From positions 1 to 64,000 of the forward strand of contig NZ_JAHBDQ010000003.1 of NCBI RefSeq assembly GCF_019956555.1: a stretch of 64,000 bases of DNA. Direction: 5' to 3'. The notes under the pieces are model-generated. The model was not told the DNA's origin. It searched no databases and saw only the letters and a program-made list of their open reading frames with translations. This document shows positions 20,363 to 29,197 of this stretch, one piece after another. Position 1 is the stretch's first letter, and each line of letters opens with the position of its first letter. The DNA comes from Pseudomonas sp. A-RE-19 (GTDB lineage Bacteria; Pseudomonadota; Gammaproteobacteria; Pseudomonadales; Pseudomonadaceae). The translations under genes and the position numbers were made by a program.

Positions 20363-21928
20363 TTAATGGCGCAGATACATCCGCGTCGTCAGTAGATAGA
20401 CGGGCAACCCCGACACCACAATCAACAACGCCGCATAAGGCGCCGCCGCCGCAAACTCCACATTCGCGGTATGCGCCCAGACTTCTGTCGCCAGCGTATT
20501 GAGCCCGGTGGGACTCAGCAGCAGCGTCGCCGTCAGCTCCTTCATCGCATCCAGAAACACCAGCGCAAAGGCTGCTCCCAAGGCAGGGAAGATAATCGGC
20601 AACGTCACCCGACAAAACGCGCTGAAGGACGACGCGCCCAGCGTGCGTGCGGCCTCTTCCAATTGTGGCGCAGCCTTGTTCAGGGCGGTGCGAATCGGTG
20701 CCTGGGCCAGCGGCAGAAACAACAGCGCATAAGCGATCAGCAGCAGCGCCGAGGTCTGGTACAGCACTGGCACATAATGCAGGGCGAAATACACCAGGGT
20801 CAGCGCAATCACCAATCCCGGCAGCGCATGCAGCAGATACGGCAGGCGCTCGGCCCAGATGGCCAGTCGGCCTTTATGGCGCACCACCAGCAACCCAACC
20901 GGCACCGCGAGCACAAGGCACAATGCTGCGCCGCCGAGGGACAGCGCCAGAGACGACAACAAGGCCTCGCTGATCGCCGCTACCGGAAACGCCGCCGACG
21001 AGCCCACCATCAGCCAGTACGCCAGCATTCCCAGCGGAATGCCGCTGCCGATGATCGCCAGCAACAGGCAGTAGAGTTGCCCGACAGTCGCCCATGGCCC
21101 CAGACGAACCTGCTGCGCATGTCGTGCCGCGCCCTGGCCGGTACGCACATGCCGGCCCTTGCCGCGCACGCGCAACTCCAGCCATAGCAGCACCAAACAC
21201 AGCGCCAACAGCACCGCCGAGAGCATCGCTGCGTTAGCGTTGCTGAACTCTAGCTCGAACTGTTGGTAAATCGCTGTAGTGAAAGTCTGCAAGCCGATGA
21301 TCGACAGCGCGCCGAACTCCACCAGCATGTGCAGCGCAATCAGCAGCGAACCGGCCAGCAGTGACGGCCAGAGCAGGGGCAGGGTGATTCTGAAGAACAC
21401 GCCCCAGCGATTCTGCCCCAGGGTCCGTGCGGACTCCTCCAGCGACGGATCGAGATTGCGCAGGGTCGCCGCCACCGGTAGAAAAATCAGCGGGTACTTG
21501 GACAGGGTCATCACCAGAATCGCCCCGCCCAATCCTTCGAAGTGAGCGCTCAGGGAGACCCAGGTGAAACTGCTGACAAACGCCGGCACCGCGAACGGCA
21601 GACACAGAATTACGCCCCATAGCCGTCGCCCCGGCAGATTGCTGCGTTCCAGCAACCAGGCGAGCGACAAGCCAATCACACCGCAGGCCAGCGTGACGCC
21701 CGCCATCAGCGCCAGCGTATTGCGCAGCAGGCCAAACACGTAGGGTCGCCACAACAGATGCAGCGCCTCGGCCCAGCCCGCCTGCCAGGTCTTGAGGCCG
21801 ACATAAGCCAGTGGCAACAGGCTGAGCGTCACCAGCAGCAAAACCGGTAGCAACAACCAGATCGACGGTCGTTTGCGCCGTGGCACGTAGCCCCCGCGCA
21901 AGGCGGGAGCGGATAGCGATGCGCTCAT
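20363..21928 (-). CDS. ferric iron ABC transporter permease, fused two-domain type (FbpB/HitB-like)
   Basis: Encodes 521 residues with about twelve membrane helices arranged as two homologous halves, each with a binding-protein-dependent permease core and an EAA-type loop (ESARTLGQNRWGVFFRITLP near 166 and EEAARTLGASSFSAFCRVTLP near 430). This fused permease is typical of FbpABC/SfuABC importers that move Fe3+ from the periplasm. It overlaps the binding-protein gene by one base. The matching ATPase gene is not next to it and does not occur elsewhere in the window. Confidence 0.92.
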   Translation of the reverse strand: MSASLSAPALRGGYVPRRKRPSIWLLLPVLLLVTLSLLPLAYVGLKTWQAGWAEALHLLWRPYVFGLLRNTLALMAGVTLACGVIGLSLAWLLERSNLPGRRLWGVILCLPFAVPAFVSSFTWVSLSAHFEGLGGAILVMTLSKYPLIFLPVAATLRNLDPSLEESARTLGQNRWGVFFRITLPLLWPSLLAGSLLIALHMLVEFGALSIIGLQTFTTAIYQQFELEFSNANAAMLSAVLLALCLVLLWLELRVRGKGRHVRTGQGAARHAQQVRLGPWATVGQLYCLLLAIIGSGIPLGMLAYWLMVGSSAAFPVAAISEALLSSLALSLGGAALCLVLAVPVGLLVVRHKGRLAIWAERLPYLLHALPGLVIALTLVYFALHYVPVLYQTSALLLIAYALLFLPLAQAPIRTALNKAAPQLEEAARTLGASSFSAFCRVTLPIIFPALGAAFALVFLDAMKELTATLLLSPTGLNTLATEVWAHTANVEFAAAAPYAALLIVVSGLPVYLLTTRMYLRH

Positions 21929-22938
21929 CAGTTCAAGCCAACATCACGTTCCAGGTCCAGGGCTTCTTCGGCGTTGCCGAGGTCGGCTGGCGTGACCTTT
22001 GGCGCTTGCAGTTCGCTGAACGGCTTGAGACCACGATCCGACTCCATGCCTTTGTGCAGCGGGTATTCGGCGGTGGTCTGGGTGATCACGCGCTGACCTT
22101 CTTCACTCGCCATGTAGGCGAGCAGCTGCTGGGATTCTTTTGGATGTTTACTGGATTTCAGCACCGCAGCGCTGGATACGGTGATCAGCCCGCCGACGTC
22201 GCCGCCGGTGAAATAATGCAGTTTCGAATCGAGCTGGCCTTTTTCACGCTGCAAGGCAAACCAGTAATAGTTGTTCACCAGTACCGTGGCGACTTCGCCG
22301 TTTTCCACCGCTTTGAGCGCGACCATGTTGTTGCTGTAAGTCTTGCCGAACGCACGCAGGCCGGTCAGCCATTCTTCGGCGGCGTTCATGCCATGGACCT
22401 TGATGATCGCCACGGCCTGTTCCTGGAATGCGCCGCTGGTAGGTACGAAGCCGACTTTGCCCTGCCATTTCGGATCGGAGAATTCCATCACCGACTTGGG
22501 CAGGTCTTTTTCGTCGATCAGTTTAGGGTTGAAGGCGACAACCCGAACGCGTGCGGTGATACCGATCCAGGTGCCGTTGCCGGCAACGTAGTCCTTGGGC
22601 AGGGCTTCAAGGGTAGCGGCGTCGGTTTTCGCCAGCAGGCCTTGTTCGCCAAGTTTGTTCAGCGGCGGCGATTCTTCCGTGTAGATCACGTCGGCGGGGG
22701 AGCGATCGCCTTCTTCGACAATCTGGCTGGCGAGCTGGTTACTGCTGCCCTTGCGCACATTGACGCGAATCCCGGTCTTGGCTTCGAAGGCTTTGGCGAC
22801 AGCGTCGCCGACTTCCTTGTGTTGGCCGTTATAGAGTGTCAGGGAAGCCGGATCGGCGGCTTGGGTGAGGGGAGTGGCGAGTGTCAGGCCGAGCAGGGTG
22901 ATGGTCAGGCCACGGCGCAGGGTATTTCGAAACATCAT
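21928..22938 (-). CDS. ferric iron ABC transporter substrate-binding protein (FbpA/HitA-like)
   Basis: Encodes 336 residues with a signal peptide (MMFRNTLRRGLTITLLGLTL region, cut after about residue 27 at TQA). The mature part is a class II periplasmic ferric-binding protein; the paired tyrosines in VLVNNYYWF match the Fe3+-ligating Tyr-Tyr of FbpA. It is first in a two-gene unit with the permease. A Fur-box-like sequence 38 bp upstream of the start suggests repression by iron. Confidence 0.93.
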   Translation of the reverse strand: MMFRNTLRRGLTITLLGLTLATPLTQAADPASLTLYNGQHKEVGDAVAKAFEAKTGIRVNVRKGSSNQLASQIVEEGDRSPADVIYTEESPPLNKLGEQGLLAKTDAATLEALPKDYVAGNGTWIGITARVRVVAFNPKLIDEKDLPKSVMEFSDPKWQGKVGFVPTSGAFQEQAVAIIKVHGMNAAEEWLTGLRAFGKTYSNNMVALKAVENGEVATVLVNNYYWFALQREKGQLDSKLHYFTGGDVGGLITVSSAAVLKSSKHPKESQQLLAYMASEEGQRVITQTTAEYPLHKGMESDRGLKPFSELQAPKVTPADLGNAEEALDLERDVGLN

Positions 22939-22975
22939 TCGCAGGGTTCCTCACTGTCGCATTGCAAAATCTTGC

Positions 22976-22994
22976 AACAATGATAAACGATATT
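22976..22994 (-). promoter_or_regulatory. Fur-box candidate
   Basis: The 19-mer AACAATGATAAACGATATT matches 13 of 19 positions of the classical Fur box, including the unbroken core AATGATAA. It lies 38-56 bp upstream of the iron-binding-protein start, where a repressor would cover the promoter. Confidence 0.5.
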
Positions 22995-23063
22995 GCTTCT
23001 CAAGTGCGCCTGCGGAGAGGGTTAGGGTTTGTGAGCGAGAGGCGGCACACCGCTTGATCTCCC

Positions 23064-23161
23064 GTAGGAGCTGCCGAAGGCTGCGATCTTTTGATCTTGA
23101 TTGTTGGTGCAGTTGAAGCAGCTAAAGATCAAAAGATCCCAGCCTTCGGCAGCTCCTACAG
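23064..23161. repeat. REP pair (GTAGGAGCTGCCGAAGGCTGCG type), inverted
   Basis: Two long inverted arms of about 35 bp around a short centre, between the iron operon promoter and the tRNA-Leu units. Confidence 0.85.
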
Positions 23162-23204
23162 GGGCCGTGCTGACATTCATGAAGTTTTTGAACGCCAGAA
23201 ACGC

Positions 23205-23229
23205 AAAAACCCGCTTTCGCGGGTTTTTG
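23205..23229 (-). terminator. terminator of the downstream tRNA-Leu copy
   Basis: AAAAACCCGC and GCGGGTTTTT form a stem with a TTTC loop; transcribed from the minus strand it ends in a U-run. Confidence 0.85.
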
Positions 23230-23261
23230 TGAAATTCAAGATCGTGACCTTGAATTTGAAT

Positions 23262-23348
23262 TGGTGCCCAGAAGAAGACTCGAACTTCCACGACCTTGCG
23301 GTCACCAGCACCTGAAGCTGGCGTGTCTACCAATTTCACCATCTGGGC
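23262..23348 (-). tRNA. tRNA-Leu (anticodon CAG), copy 1
   Basis: An 87-nt tRNA with encoded CCA. The anticodon arm has stem CCAGC/GCTGG around loop TTCAGGT, which gives anticodon CAG reading CUG codons. A long variable arm (TGACCGCAAGGTCG) confirms a class II tRNA. Its sequence is the same as the copy at 23514. Confidence 0.96.
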
Positions 23349-23382
23349 AGTATCTTCAGCGTTGCCGCTGTTGATGTGGCGC

Positions 23383-23411
23383 ACTATACGGAGAGCCTTT
23401 TGATCTGTAAA
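23383..23411 (-). promoter_or_regulatory. promoter of tRNA-Leu copy 1
   Basis: On the minus strand TTTACA and TATAGT are separated by 17 bp and followed by a GC-rich discriminator (GCGCCAC), the hallmark of growth-rate and ppGpp-sensitive stable-RNA promoters. Confidence 0.75.
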
Positions 23412-23450
23412 CCCCTGATTTAATTTTAATAAACCGGAAGCCTGGAATGC

Positions 23451-23474
23451 AAAAACCCGCTTTCGCGGGTTTTT
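23451..23474 (-). terminator. terminator of the upstream tRNA-Leu copy
   Basis: The same AAAAACCCGC/GCGGGTTTTT stem as after copy 1. Confidence 0.85.
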
Positions 23475-23513
23475 GTGTGAGCCTTGAAATTGTTCTAATC
23501 TCAAGCTCGAAAT

Positions 23514-23600
23514 TGGTGCCCAGAAGAAGACTCGAACTTCCACGACCTTGCGGTCACCAGCACCTGAAGCTGGCGTGTCTACCAATTTCACCATCTGGGC
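23514..23600 (-). tRNA. tRNA-Leu (anticodon CAG), copy 2
   Basis: An 87-nt tRNA identical to copy 1 over its full length including CCA, and transcribed first. Two tRNA-Leu genes beside rnr are also known in P. aeruginosa. Confidence 0.96.
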
Positions 23601-23636
23601 AGTATCGGCAGCGCGTGTGCGTCGTCGATGGCGCGC

Positions 23637-23665
23637 ACTATACGGAGCGTCTTTTTAACTGTAAA
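23637..23665 (-). promoter_or_regulatory. promoter of tRNA-Leu copy 2
   Basis: TTTACA and TATAGT with a 17-bp spacer and GC-rich discriminator on the minus strand. The box and discriminator bases match the copy 1 promoter while the spacer differs. Confidence 0.75.
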
Positions 23666-23826
23666 CCCCCGACATCGAAAAAAACTGGAAATTTTCTCCA
23701 GTGGTATTCAAATCAGCTTTGCGATGTCGATAAAGGGCTTTAGATGGGCTGTCATAGCTTGAAATTTCCCGTTTCATTACGCCTATGCCAAACTAACCCG
23801 CATATAGACAAGGTGAAAACTCTCTA

Positions 23827-26457
23827 ATGGCCGATTGGCAGTCCCTCGATCCCGAGGCCGCTCGTGAAGCGGAAAAATATGAAAACCCTATTCCTAGCCG
23901 CGAACTGATCCTTCAGCACCTTGCTGATCGAGGTTCGCCTGCTAACCGCGAGCAGCTGGTCGAAGAGTTTGGTCTGACCACGGAAGACCAGATCGAAGCC
24001 CTGCGTCGCCGCCTGCGCGCCATGGAGCGCGACGCTCAACTCATCTATACCCGTCGCGGCACGTATGCGCCGGTGGACAAGCTCGACCTGATCCTGGGCC
24101 GCATCAGCGGTCACCGTGACGGCTTCGGCTTCCTGGTCCCGGACGACGGCAGTGACGACCTGTTCATGAGCCCGGCGCAAATGCGCCTGGTGTTCGACGG
24201 CGACCGTGCCTTGGCGCGTGTTTCCGGGCTCGATCGTCGCGGCCGCCGTGAAGGCATGATCGTCGAAGTGGTGTCCCGTGCCCACGAGTCCATCGTCGGT
24301 CGTTACTTCGAAGAGGGCGGTATCGGTTTCGTCGTCGCGGACAATCCGAAGATCCAGCAAGAAGTGCTGGTCACCCCGGGCCGCAACGCCAACGCCCAGA
24401 TCGGTCAGTTCGTCGAAGTGAAGATCACCCACTGGCCGACGCCACGCTTCCAGCCGCAAGGCGACGTGGTCGAAGTCGTGGGTAACTACATGGCGCCGGG
24501 CATGGAAATCGATGTCGCCCTGCGCACCTACGATATTCCTCACGTCTGGCCTGAAGCGGTGCTCAAAGAAGCCGCCAAGCTCAAGCCTGAAGTCGAAGAG
24601 AAAGACAAAGAGAAACGCATCGACCTGCGCCATCTGCCGTTCGTGACCATCGACGGTGAAGATGCGCGCGACTTCGATGACGCGGTCTACTGCGAAGCCA
24701 AGCCGGGCAAGCTGCGCCTGTTCTCCGGTGGCTGGAAGTTGTACGTGGCGATCGCCGACGTTTCCAGCTACGTGAAAATCGGTTCGGCGCTGGATAACGA
24801 ATCCCAGGTGCGTGGCAACTCGGTGTACTTCCCCGAGCGTGTCGTGCCGATGCTGCCGGAGCAATTGTCCAACGGTCTGTGCTCGCTGAACCCGCACGTC
24901 GATCGCCTGGCCATGGTCTGCGAGATGACCATCTCCAAATCCGGCGAAATGACCGACTACTGCTTCTACGAAGCGGTGATCCACTCCCACGCCCGCCTGA
25001 CCTACAACAAGGTCAGCGCCATGCTGGAAACGCCGAAAGCCACCGAGGCGCGTCAGCTTCGTGGCGAGTACACCGACGTCCTGCCGCACCTCAAGCAGCT
25101 GTATGCGCTGTACAAGGTTCTGCTGGCCGCCCGTCACGTGCGCGGCGCGATCGATTTCGAAACGCAGGAAACCCGGATCATCTTCGGTTCCGAGCGCAAG
25201 ATTGCCGAAATCCGTCCGACCGTTCGCAACGACGCTCACAAGCTGATCGAGGAATGCATGCTGGCGGCCAACGTGGCCACCGCCGAATTCCTGAAAAAGC
25301 ACGAAATCCCTGCGTTGTACCGCGTCCACGATGGCCCGCCACCGGAGCGTCTGGAAAAACTGCGCGCTTTCCTTGGCGAGCTTGGCCTGTCCTTGCACAA
25401 AGGCAAGGATGGTCCGTCGCCGAAGGATTACCAGGCTTTGCTGGCCAGCATCAAGGACCGTCCGGATTTCCACCTGATCCAGACCGTCATGCTGCGTTCG
25501 TTGAGCCAAGCGGTGTACAGCGCCGATAACCAGGGCCACTTCGGCCTGAATTACGAAGCCTATACCCACTTCACTTCGCCGATTCGCCGCTACCCGGACT
25601 TGCTCACGCACCGGGCGATCCGCAGCGTCATCCATTCGAAAATGGACACCCCGCACGTTCGCCGTGCCGGCGCGATGAGCATTCCGAAAGCGCGCATCTA
25701 CCCGTACGACGAAGCGATCCTGGAGCAGCTCGGCGAGCAGTGCTCGATGAGCGAGCGCCGTGCCGACGAAGCGACCCGCGACGTGGTGAACTGGCTCAAG
25801 TGCGAGTTCATGAAAGACCGCGTGGGCGAATCGTTCCCGGGTGTGATCACCGCCGTGACCGGTTTCGGCCTGTTCGTCGAGCTGACCGATATCTACGTCG
25901 AAGGTCTGGTGCACGTCACCGCGCTGCCGGGCGATTACTACCACTTCGATCCTGTGCACCACCGCCTCGCGGGTGAGCGTACCGGTCGTAGCTTCCGTCT
26001 TGGCGACACCGTTGAAGTGCGGGTCATGCGTGTCGACCTCGACGAGCGCAAGATCGACTTCGAAATGGCTGAAAAAACCATCAGCGCGCCAATCGGGCGT
26101 AAGAAGCGCGGAACCGAAACAGCCGCTCCAGCTGCTAAAACCGCCGCAGAACCGGCGCCGGCGAAAACCGGGCGTCGTCCTGCCAAGGAAAAGGCCGTCG
26201 AGGCCTATCGCCCGAGCGATGCCGCGGCAAAAAATGCCGAGCTGCGCAAAAGCCGTGAACTGAAACAGGCGTTGCTGTCTGAAGCGAAAAGCGGCGGTAA
26301 AGCGGCGTCTGGGGGAAAGACCGGGCGGTCGGCGCCTGACAAGGCCCCCGGCGGCAAGCCAGCAAAACCGAGCAAACACCGTAAAGGCCCGCCAAAAGCG
26401 GGTTCCGCTCCAGCCGCCAGAAGCGGCGGGGCGCGTAAACCTAAGGCCAAGTCATGA
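23827..26457 (+). CDS. rnr: ribonuclease R
   Basis: Encodes 876 residues. RNase R is a 3'-5' exoribonuclease that degrades structured RNA and takes part in rRNA quality control and trans-translation. Layout: N-terminal winged-helix region, two cold-shock domains (about 75-235), the RNB catalytic domain (about 260-590) with the metal-binding acidic motif DGEDARDFDDAV (near 276), an S1 domain (about 645-725), and a basic Lys/Ala/Gly/Pro-rich tail of about 120 residues. The tail is low complexity and probably binds RNA. It overlaps rlmB by 4 bp. Confidence 0.96.
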   Translation: MADWQSLDPEAAREAEKYENPIPSRELILQHLADRGSPANREQLVEEFGLTTEDQIEALRRRLRAMERDAQLIYTRRGTYAPVDKLDLILGRISGHRDGFGFLVPDDGSDDLFMSPAQMRLVFDGDRALARVSGLDRRGRREGMIVEVVSRAHESIVGRYFEEGGIGFVVADNPKIQQEVLVTPGRNANAQIGQFVEVKITHWPTPRFQPQGDVVEVVGNYMAPGMEIDVALRTYDIPHVWPEAVLKEAAKLKPEVEEKDKEKRIDLRHLPFVTIDGEDARDFDDAVYCEAKPGKLRLFSGGWKLYVAIADVSSYVKIGSALDNESQVRGNSVYFPERVVPMLPEQLSNGLCSLNPHVDRLAMVCEMTISKSGEMTDYCFYEAVIHSHARLTYNKVSAMLETPKATEARQLRGEYTDVLPHLKQLYALYKVLLAARHVRGAIDFETQETRIIFGSERKIAEIRPTVRNDAHKLIEECMLAANVATAEFLKKHEIPALYRVHDGPPPERLEKLRAFLGELGLSLHKGKDGPSPKDYQALLASIKDRPDFHLIQTVMLRSLSQAVYSADNQGHFGLNYEAYTHFTSPIRRYPDLLTHRAIRSVIHSKMDTPHVRRAGAMSIPKARIYPYDEAILEQLGEQCSMSERRADEATRDVVNWLKCEFMKDRVGESFPGVITAVTGFGLFVELTDIYVEGLVHVTALPGDYYHFDPVHHRLAGERTGRSFRLGDTVEVRVMRVDLDERKIDFEMAEKTISAPIGRKKRGTETAAPAAKTAAEPAPAKTGRRPAKEKAVEAYRPSDAAAKNAELRKSRELKQALLSEAKSGGKAASGGKTGRSAPDKAPGGKPAKPSKHRKGPPKAGSAPAARSGGARKPKAKS

Positions 26458-27215
26458 GTCAGTTGGAAAAGATCTATGGCGTGCACGCTGTAGAAGCGTT
26501 GCTGCGTCACCACCCAAAACGCGTCAAGCAGATCTGGCTGGCTGAAGGCCGCAGTGATCCGCGAGTGCAGACGCTGATCGAGCTTGCGGCCGAAAATCGC
26601 GTAGCGGTCGGTCAGGCTGAGCGTCGTGAGCTGGATGCGTGGGTAGAAGGCGTGCACCAGGGCGTGGTCGCGGACGTGAGCCCGAGCCAGGTCTGGGGCG
26701 AGGCGATGCTCGACGAACTGCTCGATCGCACCGAAGGCGCGCCGCTGTTGCTGGTGCTCGACGGCGTGACCGATCCGCACAACCTCGGTGCTTGCCTGCG
26801 TTCGGCCGATGCGGCCGGCGCGCTGGCGGTGATCGTGCCGAAGGACAAGTCAGCCACCCTGACCCCGACGGTGCGGAAAGTCGCCTGCGGCGCGGCGGAA
26901 GTCATTCCGTTGGTGGCCGTGACCAACCTGGCGCGCACCCTGGAAAAACTCAAGCAGCGCGGCTTGTGGGTTGTCGGTACGGCGGGCGAGGCTGAACAGG
27001 AGTTGTATCAGCAGGATCTCACCGGCCCGACCATCCTGATCATGGGCGCGGAAGGCAGCGGAATGCGCCGTCTGACTCGTGATCTTTGCGACTACCTGGT
27101 GCGTCTGCCGATGGCGGGCAGTGTCAGCAGTCTCAATGTGTCCGTGGCGACTGGGGTCTGTCTGTTCGAGGCCCTGCGTCAGCGCGGCGTCAAGGCTGCC
27201 GCCAAAAAGTCCTGA
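26454..27215 (+). CDS. rlmB: 23S rRNA (guanosine(2251)-2'-O)-methyltransferase RlmB
   Basis: Encodes 253 residues of a SpoU-family knotted methyltransferase. The N-terminal substrate-binding domain (about 1-75) precedes the SPOUT domain, where the three motifs are NLGACLRSADAAG (near 111), GAEGSGMRRL (near 198) and LPMAGSVSSLNVSVATG (near 219). It modifies G2251 in the peptidyl-transferase P loop. Translationally coupled to rnr by an ATGA overlap. Confidence 0.96.
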   Translation: MSQLEKIYGVHAVEALLRHHPKRVKQIWLAEGRSDPRVQTLIELAAENRVAVGQAERRELDAWVEGVHQGVVADVSPSQVWGEAMLDELLDRTEGAPLLLVLDGVTDPHNLGACLRSADAAGALAVIVPKDKSATLTPTVRKVACGAAEVIPLVAVTNLARTLEKLKQRGLWVVGTAGEAEQELYQQDLTGPTILIMGAEGSGMRRLTRDLCDYLVRLPMAGSVSSLNVSVATGVCLFEALRQRGVKAAAKKS

Positions 27216-27222
27216 CGCTCTC

Positions 27223-27372
27223 CTGTAGGAGCTGTGTCGGGACTGTAGGAGCTGTGTAGGAGCTGTCGAGTGAAACGAGGCTGCGATCTTTTGATTTTGC
27301 TTTTAAGAACGAGATCAAAAGATCGCAGCCTCGTTTCACTCGACAGCTCCTACAGTCTTACAGTTCTACAGG
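27223..27372. repeat. long inverted REP element (GTCGAGTGAAACGAGGCTGCG subtype)
   Basis: Arms of about 40 bp, near 27250-27290 and 27312-27353, are almost perfectly complementary; shorter partial copies of TGTAGGAGCTGT flank the left arm. The same subtype appears at 44941. It probably folds into the 3' end of the rnr-rlmB transcript. Confidence 0.85.
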
Positions 27373-27419
27373 TGTTCGGATTTGAGTTCGGGTGATTGCT
27401 CAAATAATCACCAATTGCC

Positions 27420-27448
27420 TTGCGCCTCTCCTGTCCCTTCTCTACAAT
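27420..27448 (+). promoter_or_regulatory. promoter of the rpsF operon
   Basis: TTGCGC at 27420-27425 and TACAAT at 27443-27448 have a 17-bp spacer and a GC-rich discriminator, as expected for a ribosomal-protein promoter. The start would be near 27455, leaving a leader of about 110 nt. Confidence 0.6.
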
Positions 27449-27520
27449 TGCGCCCCTTGCTGTGACGGCAGGCACGCATGTGTCTATCGCAAGCAAGTCC
27501 ATAAGTGTCATTCACTCCTT

Positions 27521-27545
27521 GTCTGACCGCTTTTGAGCGGCAGGC
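27521..27545 (+). promoter_or_regulatory. rpsF leader hairpin, candidate S6:S18 autoregulatory site
   Basis: Stem GTCTG/CAGGC continues after a bulged A into CCGCT/AGCGG around a TTTG loop, ending 21 bases before the rpsF start codon. Many bacteria carry an rpsF leader hairpin bound by the S6-S18 complex at a CCG-containing bulge or loop; position and the bulge next to CCG fit, but the identity is inferred. Confidence 0.4.
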
Positions 27546-27566
27546 TACAACCCGTAAGGAGCATTC

Positions 27567-27989
27567 ATGCGTCATTACGAAATCATCTTTTTGGTCCACC
27601 CGGATCAAAGCGAGCAAGTCGGCGGCATGGTTGAGCGTTACACCAAGCTGATCGAAGAAGACGGCGGCAAAATCCACCGTCTGGAAGATTGGGGCCGTCG
27701 TCAACTGGCCTACGCAATCAACAATGTTCACAAGGCTCACTACGTGATGCTGAACGTTGAGTGCACTGGCAAGGCCCTGGCCGAGCTGGAAGACAACTTC
27801 CGCTACAACGATGCAGTGATCCGTAACCTGGTCATCCGTCGCGAAGAAGCCGTTACCGGCCAATCCGAGATGCTCAAGGCTGAAGAAAACCGCAGTGAGC
27901 GCCGTGAGCGTCGCGACCGTCCTGAGCACTCCGACGCCGATAGCGTTGATGGTGATGACAGCGACGCCAGCGATAACGCTGACGAGTAA
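27567..27989 (+). CDS. rpsF: 30S ribosomal protein S6
   Basis: Encodes 140 residues. S6 binds the central domain of 16S rRNA with S18. The N-terminus [18 protein letters not shown] and the [12 protein letters not shown] segment are standard. The C-terminal tail is acidic (Glu/Asp/Ser-rich), the region to which RimK adds glutamates in some bacteria. Start follows TAAGGAG. rpsR follows after 28 bp. Confidence 0.98.
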   Translation: MRHYEIIFLVHPDQSEQVGGMVERYTKLIEEDGGKIHRLEDWGRRQLAYAINNVHKAHYVMLNVECTGKALAELEDNFRYNDAVIRNLVIRREEAVTGQSEMLKAEENRSERRERRDRPEHSDADSVDGDDSDASDNADE

Positions 27990-28017
27990 TCCACGGACCT
28001 TTTGAGGAGCCTATTAC

Positions 28018-28248
28018 ATGGCACGTTTCTTCCGTCGTCGTAAATTCTGCCGCTTCACCGCTGAAGACGTGAAAGAGATCGATTACAAAGATCTCAACAC
28101 TCTGAAAGCTTACGTATCCGAGACCGGCAAAATCGTTCCAAGCCGCATCACCGGTACCAAAGCACGTTATCAGCGTCAGCTGGCCACCGCTATCAAGCGC
28201 GCCCGCTTCCTGGCCCTGCTGGCCTACACCGACAGCCACGGCCGCTGA
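28018..28248 (+). CDS. rpsR: 30S ribosomal protein S18
   Basis: Encodes 76 residues with the basic N-terminus [15 protein letters not shown] and the [20 protein letters not shown] rRNA-binding helix. Forms a dimer with S6. Start follows GAGGAG. Confidence 0.98.
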
Positions 28249-28284
28249 GACCGGGCAGTCGACACGTAGCAAAGGATTGAATGC

Positions 28285-29178
28285 ATGCGCGCCTTAGCTG
28301 AGTTCATCATGCGCGGCCGTATGCAGGCCACTCTGGTAGTGGCCGGATGCGCAACATTGCCGTTGTTGTATTGGTTGGGTGCTGCCGCCGGATGCCTTGT
28401 GCTTCTGCGGCGCGGATTGAAGGACGCCTTGGGCGTTCTTGCTCTGGGACTGCTGCCGGCGTTGGTCTGGTGGCTTTACTCCGACGACCCACGGGCACTT
28501 CTGGTGCTGCTGGGGTCTTCGAGCCTTGCGTTGGTTTTGCGCGCAAGCGAGTCCTGGAACCGCGTGCTGCTGGTCAGCATAGCGATGGGAGTGGTGTTTT
28601 CAGTGGTGCTGGGGGCGGCTTTTGCGCCCCAGATCGAGATGCTGGCGCAGGCGTTGATAAAAGTCATGCCGTCGCTACTCGGTGATGTCTACCAGCAATT
28701 GTCGGTAGACGAGCAAGCGCGTTTCGCGTCCCTGATTGCACCGGTCCTGACCGGCCTGATTGCGGCCTTGTTGCAAATCGTCAGTGTGCTGAGCCTGATT
28801 GTCGGGCGCTACTGGCAGGCGTTGTTGTACAACCCGGGTGGTTTTGGTCGCGAGTTTCGCGCCATCCGAATCCCGCTTTTACCGGCGATGTTGCTGCTGG
28901 TGTTGATGCTTCTGGGGCCTAACTTAGGCTCGCAGATGGCCATGTTGACGCCGTTGTGCAGCGTACCGCTGGTGTTCGCCGGGCTGGCCCTGATTCACGG
29001 GCTGGTGGCGCAAAAGCGACTGGCCAAATTCTGGCTGGTGGGGTTGTACGTCACGCTGTTGCTGTTCATGCAGCTGATCTATCCGTTGCTGGTGGTCTTG
29101 GCCATCGTCGACAGCCTGATTGATTTTCGCGGTCGTTCGGCACCGAAAGATGCCGATAGCGCGAACGGTGAAGGTTAA
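28285..29178 (+). CDS. DUF2232 family membrane protein
   Basis: Encodes 297 residues with about eight membrane helices and no catalytic motif that I can name. The same gene sits between rpsR and rplI in other pseudomonads and related gamma-proteobacteria; a distant relative is YybS of Bacillus. Its place inside the ribosomal operon suggests co-expression with translation genes. Function unknown. Confidence 0.85.
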   Translation: MRALAEFIMRGRMQATLVVAGCATLPLLYWLGAAAGCLVLLRRGLKDALGVLALGLLPALVWWLYSDDPRALLVLLGSSSLALVLRASESWNRVLLVSIAMGVVFSVVLGAAFAPQIEMLAQALIKVMPSLLGDVYQQLSVDEQARFASLIAPVLTGLIAALLQIVSVLSLIVGRYWQALLYNPGGFGREFRAIRIPLLPAMLLLVLMLLGPNLGSQMAMLTPLCSVPLVFAGLALIHGLVAQKRLAKFWLVGLYVTLLLFMQLIYPLLVVLAIVDSLIDFRGRSAPKDADSANGEG

Positions 29179-29197
29179 AAGTTAAGAGGATTTTCAC

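Noticed and set aside
23022..23594. 190-codon frame with an internally repeated segment on the minus strand
   Set aside because: The repeat is the translation of the two tRNA-Leu genes and their terminators.
23824..26379. 851-codon frame antisense to rnr
   Set aside because: rnr is complete with its catalytic motif; the shadow frame results from codon bias at third positions.
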